In this document: in pieces, positions 5,960-12,509 of the stretch
Layout of the letters: each line of letters starts with the position of its first letter
Numbering within the stretch: position 1 is the stretch's first letter
Assembly: GCA_021805305.1 (NCBI GenBank)
Contig: JAJZFO010000095.1
Coordinates: 1-12,509, forward strand
DNA from: Actinomycetes bacterium
GTDB taxonomy: Bacteria > Actinomycetota > Acidimicrobiia > Acidimicrobiales > RAAP-2
Length of the DNA stretch: 12,509 nt
Direction of reading: 5' to 3'
Translations under genes and position numbers: made by a program
Notes under the pieces: generated by a model
Seen by the model: only the letters and a program-made list of their open reading frames with translations
The model's database searches: none
Told to the model about the DNA's origin: nothing

Positions 5960-6874
5960 ATGACCAAATCCAAGATCGAGACCGACCACGGCCTCAACGT
6001 TCGAATGTTCGTCACCGGGCTCGCCCTGGTGGTGCTGTACCTGGTGATCACCACCCTCTTGATCTACCTCGGACTGGGTTACGGCTTCGTCATCGTCATC
6101 GTGGCGGCCCTGATCTTCTCGCAGTACTACTTCTCGGACAAGATCGCCATGTTCTCGATGCACGCGCACGAGGTCACGGCCGCCCAGGAACCCAAGCTCC
6201 ACGAGATCGTGGACCGTCTCTGTCTCCTCGCGAACATGCCCAAACCTCGCGTCGGGGTCGCCGAGATGGACATTCCCAACGCCTTCGCCACCGGCCGAAG
6301 CCCGAGTCACGCCGTGATCTGCGCCACGCGCGGCATCATGAACCGACTGAGCGACGAGGAACTCGAAGCCGTACTGGCCCACGAACTCAGCCACGTCGCG
6401 CACCGCGACGTGGCGATCATGACGATCGCCTCGGGCGTGGGAATGCTGGCCGGCATGGTGTCGCGAATGGCGATGTGGGGAGCGATGCTCGGCGGCGGCG
6501 GGGGCGGACGCGGTGGGAATAATAACGACAACGCGGCCATCGTTGAAATGGTGACGTGGCTCGTATCGATCGTCATCTACATCATCGCCTACCTCTTGAC
6601 GATGGCCCTGTCGCGATACCGCGAACTCTCCGCGGACCGATCGGGGGCCATTCTGATCGGTAAGCCCAGCGTGCTCGCGAGCGCCCTGGTGCACATCACC
6701 GGCGATATGGGACGCATCCCGCGCACCGACCTGCGCAAGGCCGAGAACATGAACGCCTTCTTCTTCGTGCCGGCGCTGGCCGGCGGCACGGCGGCCTCGT
6801 TGTTCTCCACGCACCCCTCGCTCGAGACGCGACTGGCCGCGCTCAACAAGCTCGAGCGCGAGCTCAACGGCTAG
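5960..6874 (+). CDS. htpX: HtpX-like membrane zinc metalloprotease (M48)
   Basis: A 304-aa integral-membrane protease that degrades damaged membrane proteins with its active site on the cytoplasmic side. Two helices come first (about 17-37 and 41-55). The zinc motif HELSH is at 141-145 within LAHELSHVAHRD, and the third ligand is probably Glu222 in RELSADRSGA (221-230). Two more hydrophobic segments flank a Gly/Asn-rich loop (about 150-177 and 195-216). NAFATGRSP (107-115) is the conserved substrate-cleft strand. The ATG follows the pspA stop by one base and has GAGGAGG 6 nt upstream. Pairing with pspA fits a shared membrane quality-control role. The stop codon overlaps the next GTG by one base. 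Confidence 0.93.
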   Translation: MTKSKIETDHGLNVRMFVTGLALVVLYLVITTLLIYLGLGYGFVIVIVAALIFSQYYFSDKIAMFSMHAHEVTAAQEPKLHEIVDRLCLLANMPKPRVGVAEMDIPNAFATGRSPSHAVICATRGIMNRLSDEELEAVLAHELSHVAHRDVAIMTIASGVGMLAGMVSRMAMWGAMLGGGGGGRGGNNNDNAAIVEMVTWLVSIVIYIIAYLLTMALSRYRELSADRSGAILIGKPSVLASALVHITGDMGRIPRTDLRKAENMNAFFFVPALAGGTAASLFSTHPSLETRLAALNKLERELNG

Positions 6875-7449
6875 TGGGCCTGCGCGACGCGCTGTTCGGG
6901 CGCACCAAGCAAGTGGCACCGCAGTTGGACAATCTGTTCGCCCTCCCCACGGCGGCCCTGACCCTACAGAGCGAATTGGATCTCGTCTCCTCGGGTCAGG
7001 CGGGCCTGCTGTTCAAGGCGGGTAGCGGCGAGTCGTCCCTCCTCGGCGACGCCGACATCCTCGAATTACTGAACTTCGAAGCCGAGAAGGACTCGGTGAC
7101 GATGACCACCGACGACTTGGGATTCAAGTGGCTGGTCATCAAGGACCCGACGATCGACGGCCTCGTCACCAAGATCCACGCGGCCAACACCTCGCTCGTC
7201 GAACACGAGCTCGGTCCGCGACTCTTGTGCGCCGTGTTCGGCTTCGTGCCGCGCACCGCGCCCGGCGAAGGCAGCGTGCGCATGGTCTACCTGCTCAAGC
7301 AGGGGACCTTCTACCCCTTCGCGCCCACCGGGCCCGATCAGCGCAACAACGAGCTCGAACTGCGCGTCAAGTCCTTCCTCGGCACCGACCTCGCCATCGA
7401 ACCCGACCTGTCGCGGTGGATGGCCCTGTGGAACCTGCCGGTCGCCTGA
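6874..7449 (+). CDS. pspAB: PspA-associated protein PspAB
   Basis: A 191-aa soluble protein without a signal peptide or membrane helix. The start MGLRDALFGRTK, the motif QSELDLVSSGQAGLLFKAG (32-50) and the C-terminal RVKSFLGTDLAIEPDLSRW (163-181) fit the actinobacterial family named PspAB, whose genes sit next to htpX and pspA. Biochemical function is not established; context implies a part in the envelope-stress module. The GTG start overlaps the htpX TAG (TAGTG) and has no strong ribosome binding site, so translation is probably coupled. Its stop lies one base from the stop of the convergent GT-C gene. The name rests on recall of the family and gene order. Confidence 0.82.
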   Translation: MGLRDALFGRTKQVAPQLDNLFALPTAALTLQSELDLVSSGQAGLLFKAGSGESSLLGDADILELLNFEAEKDSVTMTTDDLGFKWLVIKDPTIDGLVTKIHAANTSLVEHELGPRLLCAVFGFVPRTAPGEGSVRMVYLLKQGTFYPFAPTGPDQRNNELELRVKSFLGTDLAIEPDLSRWMALWNLPVA

Positions 7450-7450
7450 T

Positions 7451-9337
7451 TCAACCTCGCGCGGCGCGGCGCGCCAGCTGCTGGGCGCGGAACCAGACGT
7501 TGACGCCGCCCTCACTGACGGGCGCTCCCATGGCCGCCGTGAAGAGGGCTTGCACGGGTCGCGCCCCCGCGGCGCTCGGGTCCAGCACCACCGTCGCGAC
7601 GTCGTTGAGGTAGAGGAATTCGCGCATGCGCACCACCAGGGCCGGAGTGAAGGCCGGGAGGCGCGTGGACGCCCCCGAGTAGTGCGCGATGAACTGGAGC
7701 ACCGCGAGGGGCCGCGTGGCGGCGGGCTGACCCGTCACGTGACCCCGTGGCGTCGGGATGATGGCCTCGCCGCCGATCATCTTCCAGCGAAAGTCGCTAC
7801 GGATCTGCCAGTACATCGAGGTGCTGTACGGCGACGCGCTGAGGGGAAAGGGCAGGACGACGCTACCCTCGGGGATCTGGCGCCCCTCGCCGGTGGTGAA
7901 GAACGGTGGCACCCGCGGCAGCGCGGCGACGCCGATGTGCAGTTGCGGGGTGTAGACGACCACCGAGGCGAGGGCCAACGCGCCCAGGGTCACGTTGGTG
8001 CGCCGGCGTCGATCGCGACGCCCGGGGGCGGGTACCTCGCGCGCCCACTCAATCCAACGCGCCACCCCCAACGCGACGAGCACCGTGACGAAGAAGGAGG
8101 CGAAGACCGCGAACCGATTAGGCAGGTCCGACTGGAGGAGGGGAAACCGGGCGAGCAGGGCCCAGGGCATCGGCACGTGGATGGTGTGGTTCGCCACCAT
8201 GAGCCAACGACCCATGGACAGGACCTCGGTCGCGGCGAGCACGGCCGCGACGTAGGGCACCCAGCGCTGTCGGCGCATCGTCCACACGATCAACGCCAGG
8301 GCCACCACCAGCGGCGCCCCGAGGTAACTGCCGTTCTCGGCCAGGTCGGTCCCCATGAACGCGTTCCCTAATCGCGTGAGGAACGCGGGATGGATGGCCT
8401 GCAGTCGATTCGGGACGACGGTACCCAGCACGTCGAGTTTGAGGGGGCTGTGCGTCGTGCCGTGCGTCGCACCGTGGATCGCCTGGGGACCGAAGAGTTG
8501 GAAGTACACCGGGTACGCGAGCACGACCACCGTCACGGCCAGCGCGTACGCCGCCGCGCGCGCGACGTAGCGCCAGCGCGCCGCGTCGAGGTCCCGGCGC
8601 CGCGCGAGCGCCAAGATGACGAGGGCGAAGAACGCCACGATGACCACGTCCGCGGCCACCTCCTGGGACACGAAGAACTGCGCGATGACCAGCGCACCCA
8701 GGATCAACCCCCACTTTCGCGCGTTGTCGCCCTGGGTGACGCAGATCCGAAAGAGCGCGTAGAAGATCAGCGGCGGTAACGGGACGAAGATCAAGAACAG
8801 GTGACCGTACCCCTGGGCCAGCATGTAGGGCGAGAATCCGTACATCGCCCCGCCCAGGAGCGCGCCGAGGTTCGAACCGCTGAGCCGACGCAACACGTAG
8901 TAACCCGCCAGGCCCGACACCGGGTACGACGCCCACATCAAGAGGTTGTAACTGGCGATCGGGCCGAGCAGCCAGGTGACGGGCGCCGCGAGGACCGCCA
9001 ACGCGGGCATGACCGTGTTGGTCGCCAGGTTCGCCCCCGTCGGGTAGTCCATCCAGTTCGTGAACAGGGGATTATGGCCGTGCACGATGGCCCAGGGGGT
9101 CCACTTGAGGAACCACACCTCCTGCATCACGTCGCCGCAGGGGCACTGGACCACGGAGTGCACGGCGCCGGGCACCTGGGGCCAGTAGATGACCAGCGAC
9201 ACCAACACGTAGGCGGCGAGGACGAACCAGATGAAGCGACGAGTGGGCACGGCCTCGACACGCGCCAGGAGACCACCCGCCCGCGATGGCGACGTCACGA
9301 CCAGGTCCTCGCGGTCTCGGTCCTCGCGCGTCTGCAC
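7451..9337 (-). CDS. Large GT-C-like multi-spanning membrane protein, probable lipid-linked sugar transferase
   Basis: The protein is 628 aa from a GTG preceded by GGGGGAG 6 nt upstream. A longer frame to 9478 exists but adds an unlikely Pro/Gly-rich head. A short cytoplasmic N-terminus (1-32) is followed by helix 1 (about 34-53). The large first outer loop contains CPCGD (65-69), VWFLKW (74-79) and HNPLFTNWMDYPTGANL (88-104). About nine further helices follow. From about 470 a soluble, probably extracytoplasmic domain follows (GSVVLPFPLSASPYSTSMYWQ). An acidic residue in loop 1 plus the NP..DYP.G segment is the layout of actinobacterial GT-C membrane glycosyltransferases, which use polyprenyl-phosphate sugars. 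Asp69 is the natural catalytic candidate. Donor and acceptor are unknown. The divergent methyltransferase/glycosyltransferase pair supports a surface-glycan role. Confidence 0.82.
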   Translation of the reverse strand: MQTREDRDREDLVVTSPSRAGGLLARVEAVPTRRFIWFVLAAYVLVSLVIYWPQVPGAVHSVVQCPCGDVMQEVWFLKWTPWAIVHGHNPLFTNWMDYPTGANLATNTVMPALAVLAAPVTWLLGPIASYNLLMWASYPVSGLAGYYVLRRLSGSNLGALLGGAMYGFSPYMLAQGYGHLFLIFVPLPPLIFYALFRICVTQGDNARKWGLILGALVIAQFFVSQEVAADVVIVAFFALVILALARRRDLDAARWRYVARAAAYALAVTVVVLAYPVYFQLFGPQAIHGATHGTTHSPLKLDVLGTVVPNRLQAIHPAFLTRLGNAFMGTDLAENGSYLGAPLVVALALIVWTMRRQRWVPYVAAVLAATEVLSMGRWLMVANHTIHVPMPWALLARFPLLQSDLPNRFAVFASFFVTVLVALGVARWIEWAREVPAPGRRDRRRRTNVTLGALALASVVVYTPQLHIGVAALPRVPPFFTTGEGRQIPEGSVVLPFPLSASPYSTSMYWQIRSDFRWKMIGGEAIIPTPRGHVTGQPAATRPLAVLQFIAHYSGASTRLPAFTPALVVRMREFLYLNDVATVVLDPSAAGARPVQALFTAAMGAPVSEGGVNVWFRAQQLARRAARG

Positions 9338-9400
9338 TGTCAACTCCCCCACCCCACCGTCACCCGCGTCCGCTGCGTTCGGCGGTGGGGAACCCGGGTA

Positions 9401-9406
9401 ACTGTA
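9401..9406 (-). promoter_or_regulatory. -10 box (TACAGT) for the GT-C-like gene
   Basis: Minus-strand TACAGT predicts a +1 near 9394 and a leader of about 57 nt that ends in the GGGGGAG ribosome binding site. The hexamer is identical to that ahead of the doxX-like gene. No convincing -35 is seen. Confidence 0.45.
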
Positions 9407-9444
9407 GCAATGGTGGAACCGGCCAGCCCGCTCCACGCCGCGCG

Positions 9445-9466
9445 GGCCCGGTGAAGGGACCGGGCC
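9445..9466. repeat. Perfect 8-bp inverted repeat between divergent promoters
   Basis: GGCCCGGT (9445-9452) and ACCGGGCC (9459-9466) are perfect reverse complements around a 6-base GAAGGG spacer. The element lies between the minus-strand -10 at 9401 and the plus-strand -10 at 9483, where an operator could affect both units. It is equally able to form an RNA hairpin, but no predicted transcript start covers it. Confidence 0.5.
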
Positions 9467-9482
9467 GAGAATTGCCACCGTG

Positions 9483-9488
9483 TAACCT
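9483..9488 (+). promoter_or_regulatory. -10 box (TAACCT) for the methyltransferase-glycosyltransferase operon
   Basis: TAACCT, the same hexamer as ahead of the DsbA-family gene, predicts a +1 near 9495. This would leave a leader of about 157 nt before the ATG at 9652, the longest in the window. The overlapping TAACTA (9488-9493) is an alternative. No -35 at standard spacing is evident. Confidence 0.4.
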
Positions 9489-9509
9489 AACTAGGGCGTG
9501 TCGGCGACG

Positions 9510-9563
9510 TCGACGCGGCGAGTACCCGGCGCACGGGTCCGTCGTCTCGACGCGGCGAGCACC
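9510..9563 (+). repeat. Pair of 17-bp direct repeats in the methyltransferase leader
   Basis: TCGACGCGGCGAGTACC (9510-9526) recurs as TCGACGCGGCGAGCACC (9547-9563), with 16 of 17 bases identical and starts 37 bp apart. The pair lies just downstream of the predicted transcription start. It may be a pair of protein-binding sites or a local duplication. Confidence 0.55.
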
Positions 9564-9573
9564 ACCGAGCACC

Positions 9574-9631
9574 CCACCGCAGCCGCGGTGGCGCACCGCA
9601 TCACCCGCCAGCACGCCGACCCGCTGGCGGG
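9574..9631 (+). promoter_or_regulatory. Two consecutive stem-loops in the 5' leader, upstream of the ribosome binding site
   Basis: Stem 1 pairs CCACCGC (9574-9580) with GCGGTGG (9585-9591) around an AGCC tetraloop. Stem 2 pairs CCCGCCAGC (9604-9612) with GCTGGCGGG (9623-9631) around a 10-nt loop. Both stems are perfect. The GGAGG ribosome binding site (9641-9645) starts 10 nt after stem 2. No U-run follows, so this is not a standard attenuator. Control of translation or mRNA stability is possible. I do not recognise a known riboswitch. Confidence 0.45.
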
Positions 9632-9651
9632 AACCACACTGGAGGCACCGC

Positions 9652-11016
9652 ATGTCCGTAGACGAGTCAACCGCAGGGGTGAACACTTCCTTCGGCTTGC
9701 CCATTTCGGGCCGTGGGCCGGCCTCGATCATCCGACGCATCACCGCGAAGTTCGTCTGGCCCTTCTTGCGCCACCAGGTAGACCTCAACCACGTGCTCAT
9801 CGCCGAAATTCGCGAACTCCAAGCCCGCCAGGGAGTCCTCACCGCGCTGGTGGACCAGCACCTGTCCCCCACCGGACACACGACCGTGGCGATCCGCGAG
9901 GTCCGTGGTCAACTCGACTTCGTCGAAGACGGTCTGCACAACGTCGAGAACGCCCTGCACATCCTCGAGGGCCAGTACACGTCGGTCGTCCTCCAACGCG
10001 AGAGCCACCTGGCCGACGTCCAGGCCCACCTGACGAAGCGCACCCAACAGCTCGAGAACCAAATCGACCTCGGCCAGCGACAACTGCTCGCACGGTTCTA
10101 CGACGGTTTCGGGGCTCTCCAGCGCGACGTCACCGAGGTGGTGCGCCAATTCACGGACCTCACCGCACTCGTCAGCGAGTACGAATCACGCGCCGGGGCG
10201 CAACTCGACGACGAGCGACGCCACATCGCCGTGGCCCTGGCGCGCATGGCCGAAGTCGATCATTTCTTGACCGAGGTGAAGCGCTCGTACCCCGAACTGG
10301 CCAAACCCGAGCGACTCGTCACCCTCGCCACCGGCTTCGACGCGGTCTCGCGAGCGCACGCCCTGCGGTTTCGGGGTTCCTTCGACGAGGTGAAGGAGCG
10401 CGTCAGTGTCTACGTCCCCGAGCTCAAGTCCGTCGCCGAACTCGGGCCCGTCTTGGACGTGGGCTGCGGCGGGGGCGAACTCCTCAGCGTGCTCAAGGAG
10501 AACGACATCGACGCCTACGGCATCGAGATACTCGAATCCGCGGTCGACGAGTGCGTCGCGGCGGGCCTGGACGCGCGCGTGGACGACGCCCTCCACCACC
10601 TCGCCGCGGTAGCGCCGGCCTCCCTCGGGGCCGTCACGGCCATCCACGTGGTCGAGCACCTGGGCATCGACACCCTGATCGAAATGATCGACCTCGCCCT
10701 ACGGGCCCTCAAGCCGGGCGGCATGATCGTCTTCGAGACGCCCAACCCGGCCAACGTCATGGTCGGCGCCGACAGTTTCTACATCGACCCCACGCACGAC
10801 CACCCGATTCCCAGCGCCCTGTTGGAGTTCTTGGTCTCCATCCGGGGCTTCACCGACGCGCACGTCGTGCCCCTCAAGCGCGCGCCGAACCTGTTCACCA
10901 ACGTCATGCCGAGTGAAGGGGTGTGGGCCAACGACGTGTCGCGCGTCGCCCAGCACGTGTCCAACGTGTTCTTGGGTGCCGAGGACTACGCCGTGGTCGC
11001 GCGACGAGCGAGCTAA
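9652..11016 (+). CDS. Coiled-coil class I SAM-dependent methyltransferase, probable glycan modification
   Basis: The protein is 454 aa from an ATG with GGAGG 6 nt upstream. Residues about 42-210 are a long heptad-rich, coiled-coil-forming region (for example DFVEDGLHNVENALHILEGQ at 89-108, then LTKRTQQLENQIDLGQRQLL at 127-146). The catalytic domain begins near 225: motif I is VLDVGCGGGELL (267-278), the acidic strand end is YGIEILE (289-295), and IHVVEHL (331-337), LKPGGMIVFETPNP (353-366) and FYIDPTHDHPIP (376-387) follow. This set is typical of O-antigen/surface-polysaccharide methyltransferases that cap or decorate sugars. There is no signal peptide or membrane helix. The glycosyltransferase starts 2 nt after its stop, so they are one operon. 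The sugar substrate is not deducible. Confidence 0.88.
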   Translation: MSVDESTAGVNTSFGLPISGRGPASIIRRITAKFVWPFLRHQVDLNHVLIAEIRELQARQGVLTALVDQHLSPTGHTTVAIREVRGQLDFVEDGLHNVENALHILEGQYTSVVLQRESHLADVQAHLTKRTQQLENQIDLGQRQLLARFYDGFGALQRDVTEVVRQFTDLTALVSEYESRAGAQLDDERRHIAVALARMAEVDHFLTEVKRSYPELAKPERLVTLATGFDAVSRAHALRFRGSFDEVKERVSVYVPELKSVAELGPVLDVGCGGGELLSVLKENDIDAYGIEILESAVDECVAAGLDARVDDALHHLAAVAPASLGAVTAIHVVEHLGIDTLIEMIDLALRALKPGGMIVFETPNPANVMVGADSFYIDPTHDHPIPSALLEFLVSIRGFTDAHVVPLKRAPNLFTNVMPSEGVWANDVSRVAQHVSNVFLGAEDYAVVARRAS

Positions 11017-11018
11017 CG

Positions 11019-12509
11019 ATGCGCGTCGCCGTCTGGACGCCGATGCCGCCCGAACCCTCGGGCATCGCTGACTACAACTTCCAGCTGTTGGCGGTCATGG
11101 CCCGCGACCCCGACGTGCGTCTGACGGCCATCGTGCGCGACGAGGCGCTCGAGGACGCGCGCGCGCCCCACGGCGTGGACCTGTGTGGCGCGAGCGCCTA
11201 TCGTCACCGCGACTACGACGTCGACCTCTACCACCTGGGCAACAACCCCACCTTCCACAGCTACATGTTCCAGCCCCTCCTGCATCGACCCGGCGTGGTC
11301 GTACTGCACGACCCCGCCATCGCGGACTTCGTCGAAGTGCTCCTCGGCGGACGCTGGCGGCGCATCTTCGAACTCGAGGTGGCCTACAACCTCGGGCTCT
11401 CGGAGTTTGACGAGCGCGTGCCCGCCGCAATCGCCGCGTGGGACCGCACGCACCTGCTGATGTCGCGTCGCGTCATCGAGTCGAGTACCACCACCCTGGT
11501 GCACAGCTCGTGGGCCGCCGCGCACCTACGCGAGCGCTTCGACGCGTCGCGCGTCTACGAGGTGCCCTTCGCCGTCGCCCTCGACCCCCGGCGCCCACCG
11601 CGCGCTGGCGGGAATCGCGTGACGTTCGGCGTCTTCGGGAACATCAGTTTTCACAAACGCGTCCCCGAGGTCGTCGCGGCCTTCCTCGCGGCCCGCGACC
11701 AGGGGCTCGACGCGGCCCTCATCGTGGCGGGACGCCGTGACAGTGCCGAGGCCGAGGCGCAGATTCGTCGCCTCATCGCCGAGGCGCGCGACGGCGAGGC
11801 GATCGTCGTCGCGGTCGACGTCGACCGGGACGAGTTTCGAGCGCTCCAGGGGGCCTGCGACGTGATCGTGGGACTGCGCTGGCCCACGGCGGGGGAGACG
11901 AGCGCGTCACTGATGGAATGTTTCGCCCTCGGCAAGTGCGCCATCGTCTCCGACATCCCCCAAATGGGTGAGTTCGACGACGAGTACTGTCGCAAAGTCA
12001 GCATCGACCCCGACGCCGAGTTCGCGGAGTTGGTGACGGCGCTGGTCGAGATGGGGAGCGACGCGAATGCGGCGCGCACCGCCGGCGAGCGCGCCCGGGC
12101 CTACGTCAGCCAACACTGTCGCCTCGACGACGTCGCCGCCGCCTACCTGCAGCACCTGCGCGACGCGCGCGAGCGTCCCCTCGTCCTCGAGGTCAATGAC
12201 GAACCTCGCCCCCTGGGCGTGAACGCCATCGCGTCGTGGGCCGGCGCCACCGGTCTCGCCGAAGCGGGTCGGCGCGCCGCGGTCGCGCTCTTGAACGAGG
12301 GCGTCGCGATGGCCATCGAAGACGTGAACCTGTGGGCCAAGGTGGACCCGAGTCGCGTCCCCGACCAGATTGCCGCCCTACCCCACGGTCACCCCTACCC
12401 CATCGGCCTCTCGTTCCTCAACATCAACGAGTTCCACGTCGTCGAAGGGTGGCAGCTGCGCGGTCACGGGACGCCCTACCTCATCGCCATGTGGTACTGG
12501 GAACTACCG
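11019..12509 (+). CDS. GT4-like glycosyltransferase with a second GT domain, 3' end cut by the window
   Basis: The frame is open for 497 codons from ATG 11019 to the window edge. Domain 1 (1 to about 385) has the GT-B form: N-terminal RVAVWTPMPPEPSGIADYN (2-20), VVVLHDPA (93-100) in the acceptor half, then FGVFGNISFHKRVPEVV (203-219) and the donor-binding GETSASLMECFALGK (292-306). This GETS variant replaces the common EX7E wording. After a linker (about 386-398) a second start-like segment appears: LGVNAIASWAGATGLAEAGR (399-418), FLNINEFHVV (466-475) and PYLIAMWYWELP (486-497). These resemble the first half of another GT-B enzyme, so the product is probably a bifunctional tandem transferase. 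It follows the methyltransferase by 2 nt with no strong ribosome binding site, suggesting coupled translation. Confidence 0.85.
   Translation, partial: MRVAVWTPMPPEPSGIADYNFQLLAVMARDPDVRLTAIVRDEALEDARAPHGVDLCGASAYRHRDYDVDLYHLGNNPTFHSYMFQPLLHRPGVVVLHDPAIADFVEVLLGGRWRRIFELEVAYNLGLSEFDERVPAAIAAWDRTHLLMSRRVIESSTTTLVHSSWAAAHLRERFDASRVYEVPFAVALDPRRPPRAGGNRVTFGVFGNISFHKRVPEVVAAFLAARDQGLDAALIVAGRRDSAEAEAQIRRLIAEARDGEAIVVAVDVDRDEFRALQGACDVIVGLRWPTAGETSASLMECFALGKCAIVSDIPQMGEFDDEYCRKVSIDPDAEFAELVTALVEMGSDANAARTAGERARAYVSQHCRLDDVAAAYLQHLRDARERPLVLEVNDEPRPLGVNAIASWAGATGLAEAGRRAAVALLNEGVAMAIEDVNLWAKVDPSRVPDQIAALPHGHPYPIGLSFLNINEFHVVEGWQLRGHGTPYLIAMWYWELP

Noticed and set aside
5873..6919. Minus-strand frame of 348 codons opposite htpX
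   Set aside because: His/Arg/Gly-rich composition with no recognisable domain, directly antisense to intact HtpX motifs.
7550..8371. Plus-strand frame of 273 codons opposite the GT-C-like gene
   Set aside because: Composition rich in Arg, Gly and His, and it lies antisense to a clearly hydrophobic membrane protein; a typical shadow.
9498..10916. Plus-strand frame from GTG 9498, close to a -10 box, of 472 codons
   Set aside because: It is out of frame with the methyltransferase, extremely Arg/Pro-rich and covers a clear catalytic domain in another frame. A short leader peptide from this GTG would not terminate before the real start.
1..12509. Mobile element, prophage or defence island
   Set aside because: No transposase, integrase, terminal inverted repeats, tRNA or composition shift was seen; gene content is core metabolism, stress response and surface glycan.

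Overview
The window looks like chromosomal DNA from a high-GC member of the Actinomycetota. Support comes from the strong G/C bias at third codon positions, GTG starts, apparently leaderless genes with TANNNT -10 boxes, and an actinobacterial pspA-htpX-pspAB cluster. A lineage near Acidimicrobiia would fit, but I cannot prove it from sequence alone. There is no rRNA, tRNA, CRISPR array, insertion sequence or prophage. The content is mostly ordinary core genome with a cell-surface polysaccharide locus at the right end.

Left part (1-1369, minus strand): a possible 5' fragment of a gene leaving the window (1-123), a small conserved actinobacterial protein of unknown function (123-425), and a secreted protein of 291 aa with two collagen-like Gly-X-Thr/Ser tracts flanking a probable Ig-like domain (494-1369). 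A hairpin (444-478) separates the last two.

Centre-left (1599-3378): a stand-alone RecB/Cas4-like PD-(D/E)XK nuclease with a four-cysteine Fe-S signature, a DsbA-family protein with a single-cysteine CPFA motif, and, converging on it, a four-helix DoxX-like membrane protein.

Centre (3468-7449, plus strand): purK and purE overlap by one base and carry out the two-step conversion of AIR to CAIR in purine synthesis. After a GC-rich palindrome and a new promoter comes a three-gene envelope-stress operon: pspA, htpX (membrane M48 zinc protease) and pspAB. Its junctions are a 1-nt gap and a 1-nt overlap.

Right part (7451-12509): a large GT-C-like multi-spanning membrane protein on the minus strand faces away from a plus-strand pair. 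That pair is a SAM methyltransferase with a long N-terminal coiled coil, and a glycosyltransferase that appears to carry two GT domains and runs off the window. The 314-base region between the divergent units holds a hairpin, promoters on both strands, a direct repeat and two perfect stem-loops just ahead of the methyltransferase ribosome binding site. Together these genes suggest assembly or modification of a surface glycan.

A recurring theme is promoter architecture. Three plus-strand genes (1599, 2407, 3468) have a TANNNT box ending exactly 6 nt before the start codon and no convincing Shine-Dalgarno at that start, as expected for leaderless mRNAs. The minus-strand gene at 425 has an imperfect version. 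pspA, the doxX-like gene and the GT-C gene instead have a -10 box further upstream plus a Shine-Dalgarno sequence.
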